Positions 46,616 through 56,600 of a stretch of 64,000 nucleotides of DNA are shown one piece after another. The notes under the pieces are model-generated. The model was not told the origin of the DNA. It saw only the letters and a list, made by a program, of their open reading frames with translations, and made no database searches. The position numbers were made by a program, and so were the translations under genes. Source of the stretch: Brachynemurus nebulosus. Taxonomy: Eukaryota > Arthropoda > Insecta > Neuroptera > Myrmeleontidae. The stretch is taken from assembly GCA_035578155.1 (NCBI GenBank), contig JAPWDM010000005.1, forward strand, positions 26,286,877 through 26,350,876, in the 5' to 3' direction. Each line of letters starts with the position of its first letter. Positions within the stretch are counted from its first letter, which is position 1.

Positions 46616-46803
46616 GTTGCGTCATGCGCAAATATACATATGTAAATGTAATATGTGGTAATATGTACAATGTACATTTGATTTCTTTTAATTTTTTGTC
46701 AGTCGTGTCTGTCATTTTCAGAGAGTTTTTATTAAAATATTATAAGTACAGACATAATTTAATAATTTTACTTTTTATTTAATTTCCTACACCCTTAAAG
46801 AAA

Positions 46804-47385
46804 ATGGCAGACGAAGAATTCGATGGAGATGAGTAAGTTCTTTCGAATAATTTGAAGTTCACGTTAAAGCTAACCAAACTTTTCAATTTTTAGACCTCAA
46901 GACGATTTTGAAGACGAAGTCGAGGATGATAATATCGAAGAACTAGAGCAACCAGAGGTAATTATCACTTATAATCAAAAATTCAGCTAAATATTCCTAA
47001 AAATTTGACGTACACGTTTCAGGAAGAAGGTGAAAACATTGACATTCTGTCACGAGGTCAAGCTGGTGGTGGTGTACCCAAAAATAAACGAATTACAACT
47101 CGATATATGACTAAGTAATTACCAAAGTTATCAGAAAATATTTGCAAAATTCCTAATAAATCACCATCTTTCAGGTATGAACGCGCTAGAGTTCTGGGTA
47201 CACGGGCATTACAAATATCAATGTGTGCTCCAGTTATGGTAGAACTGGAAGGTGAAACAGATCCATTACAAATTGCGATGAAAGAATTAAAACAACGTAA
47301 AATTCCGATTATTATTCGACGATATTTGCCTGATAGCTCCTATGAGGATTGGGGAATAGATGAATTGATTATTATCGATAATTAA
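46804..47385 (+). CDS. RpII18: RNA polymerases I, II and III subunit RPB6 (RPABC2)
   Basis: Four exons: 46804-46832, 46894-46957, 47023-47114, 47175-47385, with short introns (61, 65 and 60 bases) and GT-AG borders. The product is 131 residues, the usual insect length. An acidic N-terminus ([18 protein letters not shown]) leads to the core [20 protein letters not shown], then [18 protein letters not shown], and the conserved end [23 protein letters not shown]6 is a shared subunit of the three nuclear RNA polymerases; it anchors the clamp. A T-rich region and TTTCCTACACCC lie just 5' of the ATG. An AATAAA occurs about 50 bases after the stop. The symbol is the Drosophila name. Confidence 0.97.
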
Positions 47386-47507
47386 GATTTAAGAATATTT
47401 AATTTATGGTTTAGTTTTGTGATATTTTAATATTAAAAAATAAAAATTACTTTTATATTTTAACTTGTTTTAATTCCAATTTTACCTTACAGATAATCTA
47501 TAGAATC

Positions 47508-47806
47508 CCTATAATAAATAGAGTCGTGACATGTCATCTATTTTCCGTCCAAAACAAAACGGGAAGCTTTAAAATTAATTATCACATACTTGAGTAAATA
47601 TTTTTGAGTACATAATTATTGTTAATAAGTTATGAATTTATGAACAATTAAAAAATTTTTAATTTAATTATTCTTTCTATAGGTTAAACTAAATGATTTT
47701 TGTTAACATTTAATTTATTTCCAATGTATTTTACGCAAATTTTGGACAGAAAATGCCGGAACCAATCAGCGTTCAGCACACATGTCACGACTCTATTTAT
47801 TATAGG
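47508..47806. mobile_element. MITE just downstream of RPB6
   Basis: An exact 27-base inverted repeat beginning CCTATAATAAATAGAGTCGT lies at 47508-47534 and 47780-47806. The flanks (tctatagaat and cactctaaga) give no sure duplication, so the superfamily is open. It begins about 120 bases after the RPB6 stop codon, close to that gene's poly(A) region. Confidence 0.82.
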
Positions 47807-48429
47807 CACTCTAAGATATGATGTGCCATCTAGTGATAATAAGAGAAAATTTCTGAGCTTAACCCATTAGTGACCAGTTGACCACAAATTATTACACAAT
47901 CAGGAAGTCACCTTTAATAATGGGATACTTTTCTTTAAATTTTTCTCTATCGACCTATGTAAAACTTGTCACTAAAAAAGTTGCTGAATTTTTAAGTATT
48001 TGAAAAAAAGTTTTTTACCAAGCAATAGAGGTTTACAATAATTTTTGCATTGATTTTTGAAATTACTAAATTTTAAGCATTAAACATGAAATCATTAATA
48101 ATGTAGATATTAAAATAAAAAATATTAGCACGGAATTGACAGATATGTTAAAAAATACCCCAGGATAATATGTAAATAATAGTGATCATTCCACTACTAG
48201 CATTGTACAAATTTACGATATTCGAAAGTTTTTGGATAAGAGAGAAAGACAATTAAATTATAATTAGTTAAAAAAGGAAAGAACGATATGTATTTCACAA
48301 TATATTTAAATGTTCATTAATTAAGCCGTTCATCAAAATTAAGTAAAAAAAAAAATTAGAAATTTAAAAAAGCTTTATTTTTAAATAAAGTTAATAAAAC
48401 AACACAAAATTATTTAAGTAGTTTAAATT
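47807..48429. other. Intergenic stretch between convergent RPB6 and DONSON
   Basis: AT-rich. A TTTATT at about 48367 reads AATAAA on the minus strand and could be the DONSON poly(A) signal. Nothing else was recognised. Confidence 0.4.
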
Positions 48430-48606
48430 CAGTGGCGTAGTGAACATAACTGGCGCCCGGGGCACGACACTTTATTGGCGCCCCCCATTCCTACCAAAAC
48501 ACGTATAGTTAATATTTGGCACCTCTTTGGTACACATTTGGCGCCCTTCTGCAAGTGGCGCCCGGTGCATGATAGACCCCCTTGCACCCCCGTCGCTACG
48601 CCTCTG
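48430..48606. mobile_element. hAT MITE near the 3' end of DONSON
   Basis: 177 bases with ends CAGTGGCGTAGTGAAC and GTCGCTACGCCTCTG (inverse CAGAGGCGTAGCGAC). Flanked by the exact 8-base duplication TTTAAATT at 48422-48429 and 48607-48614. The interior repeats GGCGCCC blocks. It lies about 155 bases past the DONSON stop codon and may be inside its 3' untranslated region. Confidence 0.9.
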
Positions 48607-48761
48607 TTTAAATTATTTAAGCATTCAGTTTTAAACTACAATTAGTAACTAATCAGTCATTTAAAAAGAGCGTTGATCCAGTATCTTATTTGAGATGGGC
48701 CATTTTGTGAATCATTTTACAAAAAAAATTGCAGAACTCGTCGATTTTTTTTTTAATAAAA

Positions 48762-51452
48762 TTATTTCCATGAGTAAAGTTGTTCTTTGCCGGTAAACTT
48801 TAAACTTTCAACCACTTGAACGTGTTGAGGATCCCGGGAACAAAAATGTTTAATCAGTTTAGTCGGTAACCCACAATCGGTTAAATTTTCTTGACCAAAC
48901 ACAACTGAAGCATCTTCCTTATCACTACCAGTATTATCATCTTTATTTTTAACATTGACTTTTGAAAAACTAGTTGTGTTAGTGATATTTGCAAAAGTGG
49001 CACTGTACTCGTCTTCAGGGTTGTCCAACAACGAAGCCAATAAATGGACGGTATGTGGTAAAATCGGGCCACAAATTTCCATAGAATAATATTGACCCTC
49101 GTCAACGGTTACTTTTCCCTCGCGGACTTTTAGTGACTGTAATGTGGCGCCTAAGAATGACACCGGAGCTAACAATGTCGGAGGTACTCCAGCTAATGGT
49201 CCTGTAAATTAGAGATGATTAGTGAGTGAGTGATTCGATTCACTGACAGTGAGTGGAGTTCACAAAGTGACCGACTGAATCGAATCAAAAATACGCTGCT
49301 AATGGGGTGTGGCACACAGCTTCCTCGTACTTGTAAAAGATTTTAAAACAGTATTATACCAAATATACTGTATATACCGTGAAATTATATTTTTGCCTTA
49401 AAGTTCATAAAAAATTGTTGTAACTCAAAATACTTAAAGGCTAAATTATAAAATAATAGCAAAAATATTTTAGAAACTAACCCCCAAAATACTTTAAAAA
49501 TTTGAGCGAAGTGGGACCAGCAGTAAATAAGATATTGACATTTAATGGGATTTCATGGTAGCGCCGTGGATACTATTACTCCGAATGCAATGAAATTTGT
49601 AGGGGGCCATCTAGGAACCAAACCGCAAAATTTTTGACAATTTCATAAAAAATAATTGAATAGTTCAGAAGTTATGCCACTTCGTGCAGATTAGTATATT
49701 AATGGAATGACATGGTAGCGGCGTAGCTACCGTTACTCCGATTTCGATTAAATTCATAGGGGACCATCTAGGGACCAAACTGCATAATTTCTGAAAATTT
49801 GAGTAAAAACAATCGAATAGTTCAGAAGTTATACCACTTGGTGCAAACTGGCGACACACAGACGGATAGACAGATGGACGGACGGACAGACATCAAACCA
49901 AAATTGTTCAGGAATCTCTAAAACGTAAAATGTGCGTAAAAAATTTTATTCTGCAGGGAAAAATTTTTTTATTTTTCAAAAGTGATCACAGTGCTTCCGC
50001 TACTTTAGTAGTTTCGGAAGCAAAATAAATTGAATCGACTCTTTCAACTTCAGTTCAATTATTGAAATGTTATTGTCTGTTATTGTTAGTTATTAAAATA
50101 AATGTAAACTATTCGAAAATTTCCAAGCCGAAAGATTCTAAAGAATAATTATTCTCATGATTACCTGTAATACTGATGGCACTTTTACAATTCATGAGAA
50201 AGTTAAACAACGCTTGTGCTTCAACACCTTCCACGCAGATTAAACTCTGTTCGCTATTATCAATCGCACTTTCAGCCGCGTGATGCTTCCTGACTTGTTG
50301 ATAATTGATTTTTTTAATTTCGGCCGCATCAATTCCCAGACTTTCCAACCACTGATCATTACCCACGTGTTCATCTTCATCTTCTTCATCGGCATCAACG
50401 AAATCTACGTTCCCAATATCACGAAACACAGTGGATTTCGAGTTTGGCGAATCATCGGTGGTTGAATCTAGAGTATCGTAACCGAGATCTTCTGAATTGC
50501 TGGTGCTACGTCGTGTTTTCAACGGCATAGTAAATTCGATATCTTCTTGTTTTAAAATTTGACGAAATCCTCTGGTGGTTGGTGTGAGTAAAGCGTGTGT
50601 TTCATTGAAGCCACAAATACCAGCTGCACGAAACAGAACGGTGAAGGTGTTAGCGCAAAAATAAAAGTACGGACATTGTCTAGCACGCACCAATTGGAAT
50701 AACGAGCGAAAACTTTCAGCCCAATCTCGGTACAACGCTTTAACCACGTCCGGGCTACTATAAATACAATTGGTGCCACTAGAGGACTTCGCGCTCCTGG
50801 GGAAGAGTTGTAACCACGGTAAGGAGGGGTGCTGCCATACTAAACAACACTGATAACACCTGGCGCTCATACTGGTATCCAACGACGGCGACGTTGTCGT
50901 GTCCAAACAACGGACAAACCCCGTAATCCCGGACGCTTCCTCACTCATTCGAAGTTTACAGCTCCATTTAAATTTATTTTGCGAAATAATTCTCATTTTG
51001 GATTTTAACGTCCAATCGATTGGTATGAACGAATATCCCGGGATGGCTTCCGGTACGATTTCCGATTGTGATAACTGGGTTAAAGTATTCGCGAAATTTG
51101 GAAGTTCTTTCGGTATTTGTTCTGGTTTCACTGTGACATTGCAGCTACTCAGACTGAGTAATTTGAAGAGGGTGTTGTCATCGTTGGAGATATCATCCGA
51201 TGATGGGCCGGGCGGCTCTTCTTTGAGACGTTTTGTTTCACTACACTTGGTGAATGGATTTCGTCGTTTTTTATTACTCGAGTTTTCTTTGGACGTTTCA
51301 TTGTTGGCGCTGGAGGTAGTTGATTTGAAATTGAAACGAGCTTGTAAAGCGCGTTTTTTGACCTTAAGTCGATGTAAGGCCATCACCTCGTTTGGTTTCT
51401 TCCATGGTGATGGTGGAGTTGATTTACTGGGACTAGAATTTGTGGTAGACAT
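48762..51452 (-). CDS. hd: DONSON / humpty dumpty replication protein, complete
   Basis: Two minus-strand exons, 51452-50165 and 49201-48762, with a GT-AG intron; the split codon ACA|G+GA gives TG. Total 575 residues, near the usual length for the family. The N-terminus is Ser/Pro-rich and basic (residues ~1-80). The conserved core follows: IPIDWTLKSKMRIISQ (~145-160), the SARCYQCCLVWQHPSLPWLQ block, ARQCPYFYFCANTFTVLFRA and FRQILKQEDIEFTMPL. An acidic linker leads to the second exon (LAPVSFLGATLQSLKVREGK, then GPILPHTVHLLASLL). DONSON helps load and activate the CMG helicase and protects forks; Drosophila humpty dumpty is needed for replication and chorion gene amplification. The symbol is the Drosophila name. 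Confidence 0.95.
49527..49845. repeat. Tandem duplication of about 155 bases in the DONSON intron
   Basis: The segment around ggaccatctaggg...accaaac and aatagttcagaagttat occurs twice, about 154-156 bases apart (for example 49672 and 49828). After the second copy comes a gacggacggacag run at about 49860-49890. It is probably a fragment of a dispersed repeat family. Confidence 0.7.
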
Positions 51453-52083
51453 TGTGGTCTGTTAGGTTGGTTAGGTTTAAAAATGTGTTATACAATTGCC
51501 TTGGTCGTTTTCATTGTATAGAATTGAATCACTTATCGTCGACAATGACTTGTTAATTGAATTGATTAGAAAGTTGAACGAAGTTATTCAATAATAAACA
51601 ATACAGGGCGTTTCTTCATAGTTGAACAGTTAGTTTGACATTCAGTTACATAAACAGTGGCACATTCTTCAAAAATTTTTTCCTTATCAGGTTTTATAAT
51701 GTTATCATGCAATATATGTCATCGTTGGCATATATTTAATTATAATATTCGTGATATTCGTGCTGCATAACAATAGTCTTTGTAATTTTATTAAATAATG
51801 AACTTTAAACTTATAAATTGCAAACAGATATATAATTTATTTTTTTCTATACGTTAAACAAGCACAATTTGAACAACGGTATGTGAATAGATGAGTTGAT
51901 GAGTGAAATTAAAAAGGCAGGCCATACACGATCAGTTTTTTTGTCAAACGGTAAATTGTTTTAAAATTTAACTTGGATGAACGAAGTCATAGATAGATAA
52001 GGCTGGGCAGAAAAGTTGTAGAACCCATTTAAAATAAAGTCATTTTAAATGATTCCCAGTCCTGGTCATAGAATTTAATCTTA
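51453..52083. promoter_or_regulatory. Divergent intergenic region, DONSON side
   Basis: DONSON (minus) and EEPD1 (plus) start about 2.2 kb apart, so both promoters must lie here. A run of ggttaggttggttaggttt-like sequence sits just upstream of the DONSON ATG. No TATA box was recognised. An isolated transposon-like end (GGCAGGCCATACACGATCAG) is at about 51917. Confidence 0.3.
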
Positions 52084-52795
52084 AGGCGGCTACACACGTA
52101 ACTGCAAGCTTGACAAGCATGCATGATCAAGCTTTTTGTACAAGAATGCTTGAGCGTTTGTATGATAATTTTGCATAATCATTTTGATTGTACAAGCGGC
52201 TTGAAGATTAATTGAATTTCAATTATGCATGCTTGAACACGTTAAATTGCGCAAGCAAAATAGAGAGTGTGTACGAATGTGCAAGATTGTACAAGCCGAT
52301 ATCAATCTTGTATGAGATCTGTTTGTTACATCTTCCTATTGTTGATGCCAATCTGATTGTTAAAACATCATGTCTAGTGATTTAAAAATAAACCGCGAAT
52401 TACTTTGAAGATTTTATTCATATATACCAAGGTCAGGAATGTTTTTAGGGTATCAAATCGAAGGAGTACCATGATAAAGTAAAGAAAGATACAACATACG
52501 ATATATTATTGAAACAATATAAGTTAATTAATGTAAACGCTGATAAGGATACAGTTATAAAAAAAATAAATTCCTTTAGGACAAATTATAGAAGAGAAAT
52601 GAATAATTATATTAATAAGGACAAAAGTAGGTAAAGCGAGCGCATCGTCGTCCGAACTCGACATTTTTCAAGAACAAACTGGCGTTTGTGCAAGCATGCT
52701 TGAACCGTGTGCTGGCGAAGGAAATTTGTGCATGCTTGTACAAAAAGCTTGATTATGCATGCTTGTCAAGCTTGCAGTTACGTGTGTAGCCACCT
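52084..52795 (+). mobile_element. PIF/Harbinger element, internally deleted, with MADF remnant
   Basis: Inverted ends of about 41 bases with one mismatch, starting AGGCGGCTACACACGTAACT (left) and, inverted, AGGTGGCTACACACGTAACT (right). Flanked by TTA at 52081-52083 and 52796-52798. Sub-terminal gcttgtacaa/ttgtacaagc repeats occur inside both ends. The core keeps a broken MADF-domain reading frame, which fits because PIF/Harbinger transposons carry a second ORF for a Myb/SANT- or MADF-type DNA-binding protein. The DDE transposase ORF is missing. Confidence 0.85.
52370..52634 (+). pseudogene. MADF-domain (Harbinger DNA-binding protein) pseudogene
   Basis: The frame starts ATG at 52370 (MSSDLKINRELL), shifts by one base at about 52404-52406, and continues EDFIHIYQGQECF to a stop. 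It then stays open with IKSKEYHDKVKKD, DILLKQYKLINV and INSFRTNYRREMNNY until TAA at 52632-52634. These are the landmarks of a MADF domain: an aromatic/acidic start, EYHDK, and (K)KINSFRTNYRRE. One frameshift and one stop show it is dead. Only the DNA-binding part is left. Confidence 0.75.
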
Positions 52796-52962
52796 TTACG
52801 AAATCATTTTGAAATTAGATCGAAAAACTTTAATTGAACGATAGAAGCAATAATTAGATCAGACCTTTTTAAAGTTAATTCATATCTACAGACACTGAAC
52901 GCCACAGACACGGATCGTCGCAGACAGAACAAACTCGTCTAGCAGTTTAATGCTTTTCTTCT

Positions 52963-53120
52963 AAAGCAGTCTCCACATTCTCGCCGAGGTTGGACGAAAC
53001 GAGAATGTAGAGGGTCATTACGTTGTGTCTCGCGGTTGGTGTTTTAATGCTATTCATATGCTTTGGCCAACCTCAGCGAGGAACCTCGTACTACTTCGGC
53101 GAGAATGTGGAGACTGCTTT
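52963..53120. mobile_element. Short MITE upstream of EEPD1
   Basis: Exact inverted ends AAGCAGTCTCCACATTCTCG (continuing CCG) at about 52963-52986 and 53097-53120. Flanking bases are CTA on the left and TAT on the right, so a target duplication is unclear. The start AAGC(A/G)G resembles the Harbinger-like MITEs at 44697 and 52084. It lies about 510 bases before the EEPD1 start codon. Confidence 0.72.
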
Positions 53121-53629
53121 ATAAACATATTTATATTATGAAGACATGAATGGATAAAGGTGTTATGTAACATTTTTTCAAAAATTCATTTTTTGCCAAA
53201 TTTTGAAATATTCTATGCTGAAGTATCATATATTCAAATTTGGCTTCATTAGGTCCAATATGTAGTTTATTGACGATGTATGTATTTTGGACTGACAGTT
53301 TTAATCGTTTTAATTGACGTCTCCGTTCGTTCAGCTGTCAGCTCTGACGGCATTCTTATCTCCTTCTTATCATGTATGGCTGACTAAACTAATCAATTAA
53401 ATAAAATGGCTGACTACTACCTTGATCTTTTATACAATATAGTGGGAAAATGTTTTTAATTTCTTATGATTTGTGCATTATCTAAACGATAATACGTTAG
53501 ATTATGTGGAAAATGTTATCAGGTGTTTATTCATAGTGTTTTTTTGTACGGGTAAGTATACTCTGTCATACGTTTAGTCACTAATTAAGTTCATAATAAG
53601 CAATAAAGTAATTCAATTTTTTCCCAATA

Positions 53630-56600
53630 ATGTCCAGTAAAACGATGGGTCAGTCGCCGAGTCACCCTCATCGAGAAAGGCGACGATCCCTACGTGTACT
53701 AAAGTTACCGTCGCTGTACCCGAAATCCCATAAACGTTCACTAAGTGCTACATTTACCGTTTTCGATCGTGACTCAACCGCTGATTTGGTCAACATAAAT
53801 ACGGCTAGTGAAGAGCAACTAATGACCCTACCGGGAGTTACACGAGAAATCGCGCACAACATCATCGAGCATCGTCAAGCCATCGGACGATTTAAACGAG
53901 TCGACGATTTGGCGTTAGTTTCAGGGATTGGTGCTGAAAAATTATATAAAATACGTGCGGAAATTTGTGTTCGAGACCCGATTTCAAATAATAGTGCTGT
54001 TTCAAATAGTGTGTCGTCGTTAAATAGTGATCGGACTCAAGAAGTAAATTATGTAGATTTAAATACGGCTAGTATATTCGAATTGCAACAAGTTGTGGGT
54101 GTGACGCAAGAGTTAGCAGCGAACATTATTTACTATCGTGAAAAGAAGGGAAAATTTAAAAGTGTGGACGAGTTACGAAAAGTGAAGGGTATCGATCCAA
54201 TTTTATTTAGCGTGTTACGATCTTATTTTGTGGTGAATTTGGATTCGATCAATGAAAATTATGCGTCAAATAATAATATCACCGAAAATGGGTTTTGTAA
54301 TTTCGATAAAGGGTCAAGTGTGGAGAAGTTGAGTCCGGTTAGCGGTAATTCTTATCAAGTAAATAGTAAAAAATATGGACAACCGCTGAAGACGACGTCC
54401 ACTGTGAATAATAATAATAATCATTCGCCCCCTTTGCAAGATATTTTCGATTTATTGTCCGCATATTCACACCGTCCCGTTGTGGAAGAGTTTAATTATA
54501 TTCGCAATTCGAAGAAGGCGTTTCGATTAGCGACATGGAATTTATATGCACTTTCCGTCGATAAAGCACAGAATCCTGGCTTTTTAGAAGTTTGTTGTCG
54601 AACATTTTTGGAAAATAGGTACGTGTTGTATGAAGTTTGATGCAAATTTAAAATTAATTGTTTATTTAAAAATTCAAGGTCTTTTTTTGTGTTACCAATT
54701 AATACAAAAATTTAATTAAATTCCAAGTTGTTCGGTACTTAACTACTTAGTAATACTTTTTGCTGAGTTGCTTTGAATTCAGTCCAGGAGCGGATCCAAT
54801 TCTCAAATTAGGAGGAAACGAGCACTAAAACTAAGCAGTAAAACTAACTAATAATTGAAAAATCGGTACAATTTAAACTTATCTCCGTTTAAGAGGTCAT
54901 GAGACATAACACCCGTACAGTGGCGGATTAAAGAGGGGGGCAGCAGGTGCAGTCTACCACAATTCCACACTAGATTTAGGAGGCCCTAATTAGTTGATAG
55001 GTGGTTCGAAATCAACGTAATTTAGGCATTTCAGAAGTTTTTTTTTTGTTCGTTAATAGTACGTTTTTGGCATGTTTTTTTTTTTTTTTTTTTTTTTTTG
55101 GTTTACTAACTTCATTTTTGGATAAAGTAGGAGTGAACTTGGGGCCCCAGATTTTCCCGCCCTGAGCCCGCCACTATCTTCATGACTACCCCCACGTATT
55201 TGTGCTTGTTTCTACATGTCTAATTTTGACAAAATTGGAAAGAGCGATATCGAAAACTTAGTTAGCTTCAAATTTAATCATTTTATTTACGGTTCTTAAG
55301 ATTGTAAACAATGTCAGTAAGCTTGATGACGTCATCACACAAAAAAATTTATTTTTTATCAAATTAAGCTTCATGGAAGTGATTGGAATTAGGGTAATTG
55401 ATTAAATTGGCGTAATTTAGGTGTAATCTTTTCATTTTTACTATCAAAATGACGAAACTTTCTGTAAAAATATGACTGATTTGACAGAACTTCTTTTTTA
55501 GTGGGTCTTACATTTAGATGAATGACTTCGAAAATCTATAATACGCTTTCAGTTTTCTCATTCTATCATTTTGTTTACGGTTTTTAAGTCATTGAACAAT
55601 TTTAGTAAGCCTGATGATGTCAATTGTCATTAAATAAACCACCATAAAATTTGAATTTATCTTCGTTCAGGGAGATCTCAACGCCTATGACCACCTCCGT
55701 ATATCCGCGCTTGATTAAGTCAGTGATTTTATTGTCAATTAATTTTAAGTGAGAACTACACCATAAATCCTCACTAGGTAACTAAATTAGACAGTCCAAA
55801 GTATTACGTGTATTATTACATATCAATAAAATGTATTACATTTTATGAAATCAATTCAGATAATCAATTAATCTCTTTGACTATAAAAAATTATTTATTA
55901 TTTCGATCACTCTTTTTGTCTGTTATTTTGACGTTGTTAATACTCTTAAGATATAAAAAAAAATTATCTTTGTTTGTTGACATAAAGAGTATAACAATTT
56001 AAATTTAAGAAGGGTAGGGCGGGGTAAAAAAAAGAAAATCAAAACTTCATTTTTTATGTAGAAAATATTTGAATTTCTACACACAAAAAGTATAATGATG
56101 TTAAGTTGTTTGTATTTTGAGATTTTGTATGTTTTTTTCACTCAAGCTAATGATATAAATCTATAAAAAAAATAAAAACCTTGTCTTTTTTCTTTTTTTT
56201 CCCGCTTGATGGGGCAAATAAAAGACAGTGGAGGGTAAATAAAAGACAGACCTCTAACCAATAGGATACTGCAAGTACATGATTGGAAGGGTAAAAAATA
56301 GACAGCTTGGATAATTAGCAGTACAACACTTTTTATTTCACAACTCTATATCTCTACTACAAAATTTTTTATAGATATAACTATTTAAATTTTACGTATT
56401 TTACCCGTAAGATTAAGTAGTCACAAAAGTCAGCAAAAAAGTTAACTGATACAAAAGCTTGACTCATAGGAAATTTCTTTGGACTTTAAATATTAAAATA
56501 GTTTTTATTTCGCAAACGTACAACTAATACAAAATTTATTGTAGCTCATTTAAAAACCAAATATGTTAATTTGAGGCTCTCTTTTTTTTACACCACTTTA

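Noticed and set aside
50899..51465. 188-codon plus-strand frame
   Set aside because: Antisense shadow of DONSON exon 1, which has clear family similarity.
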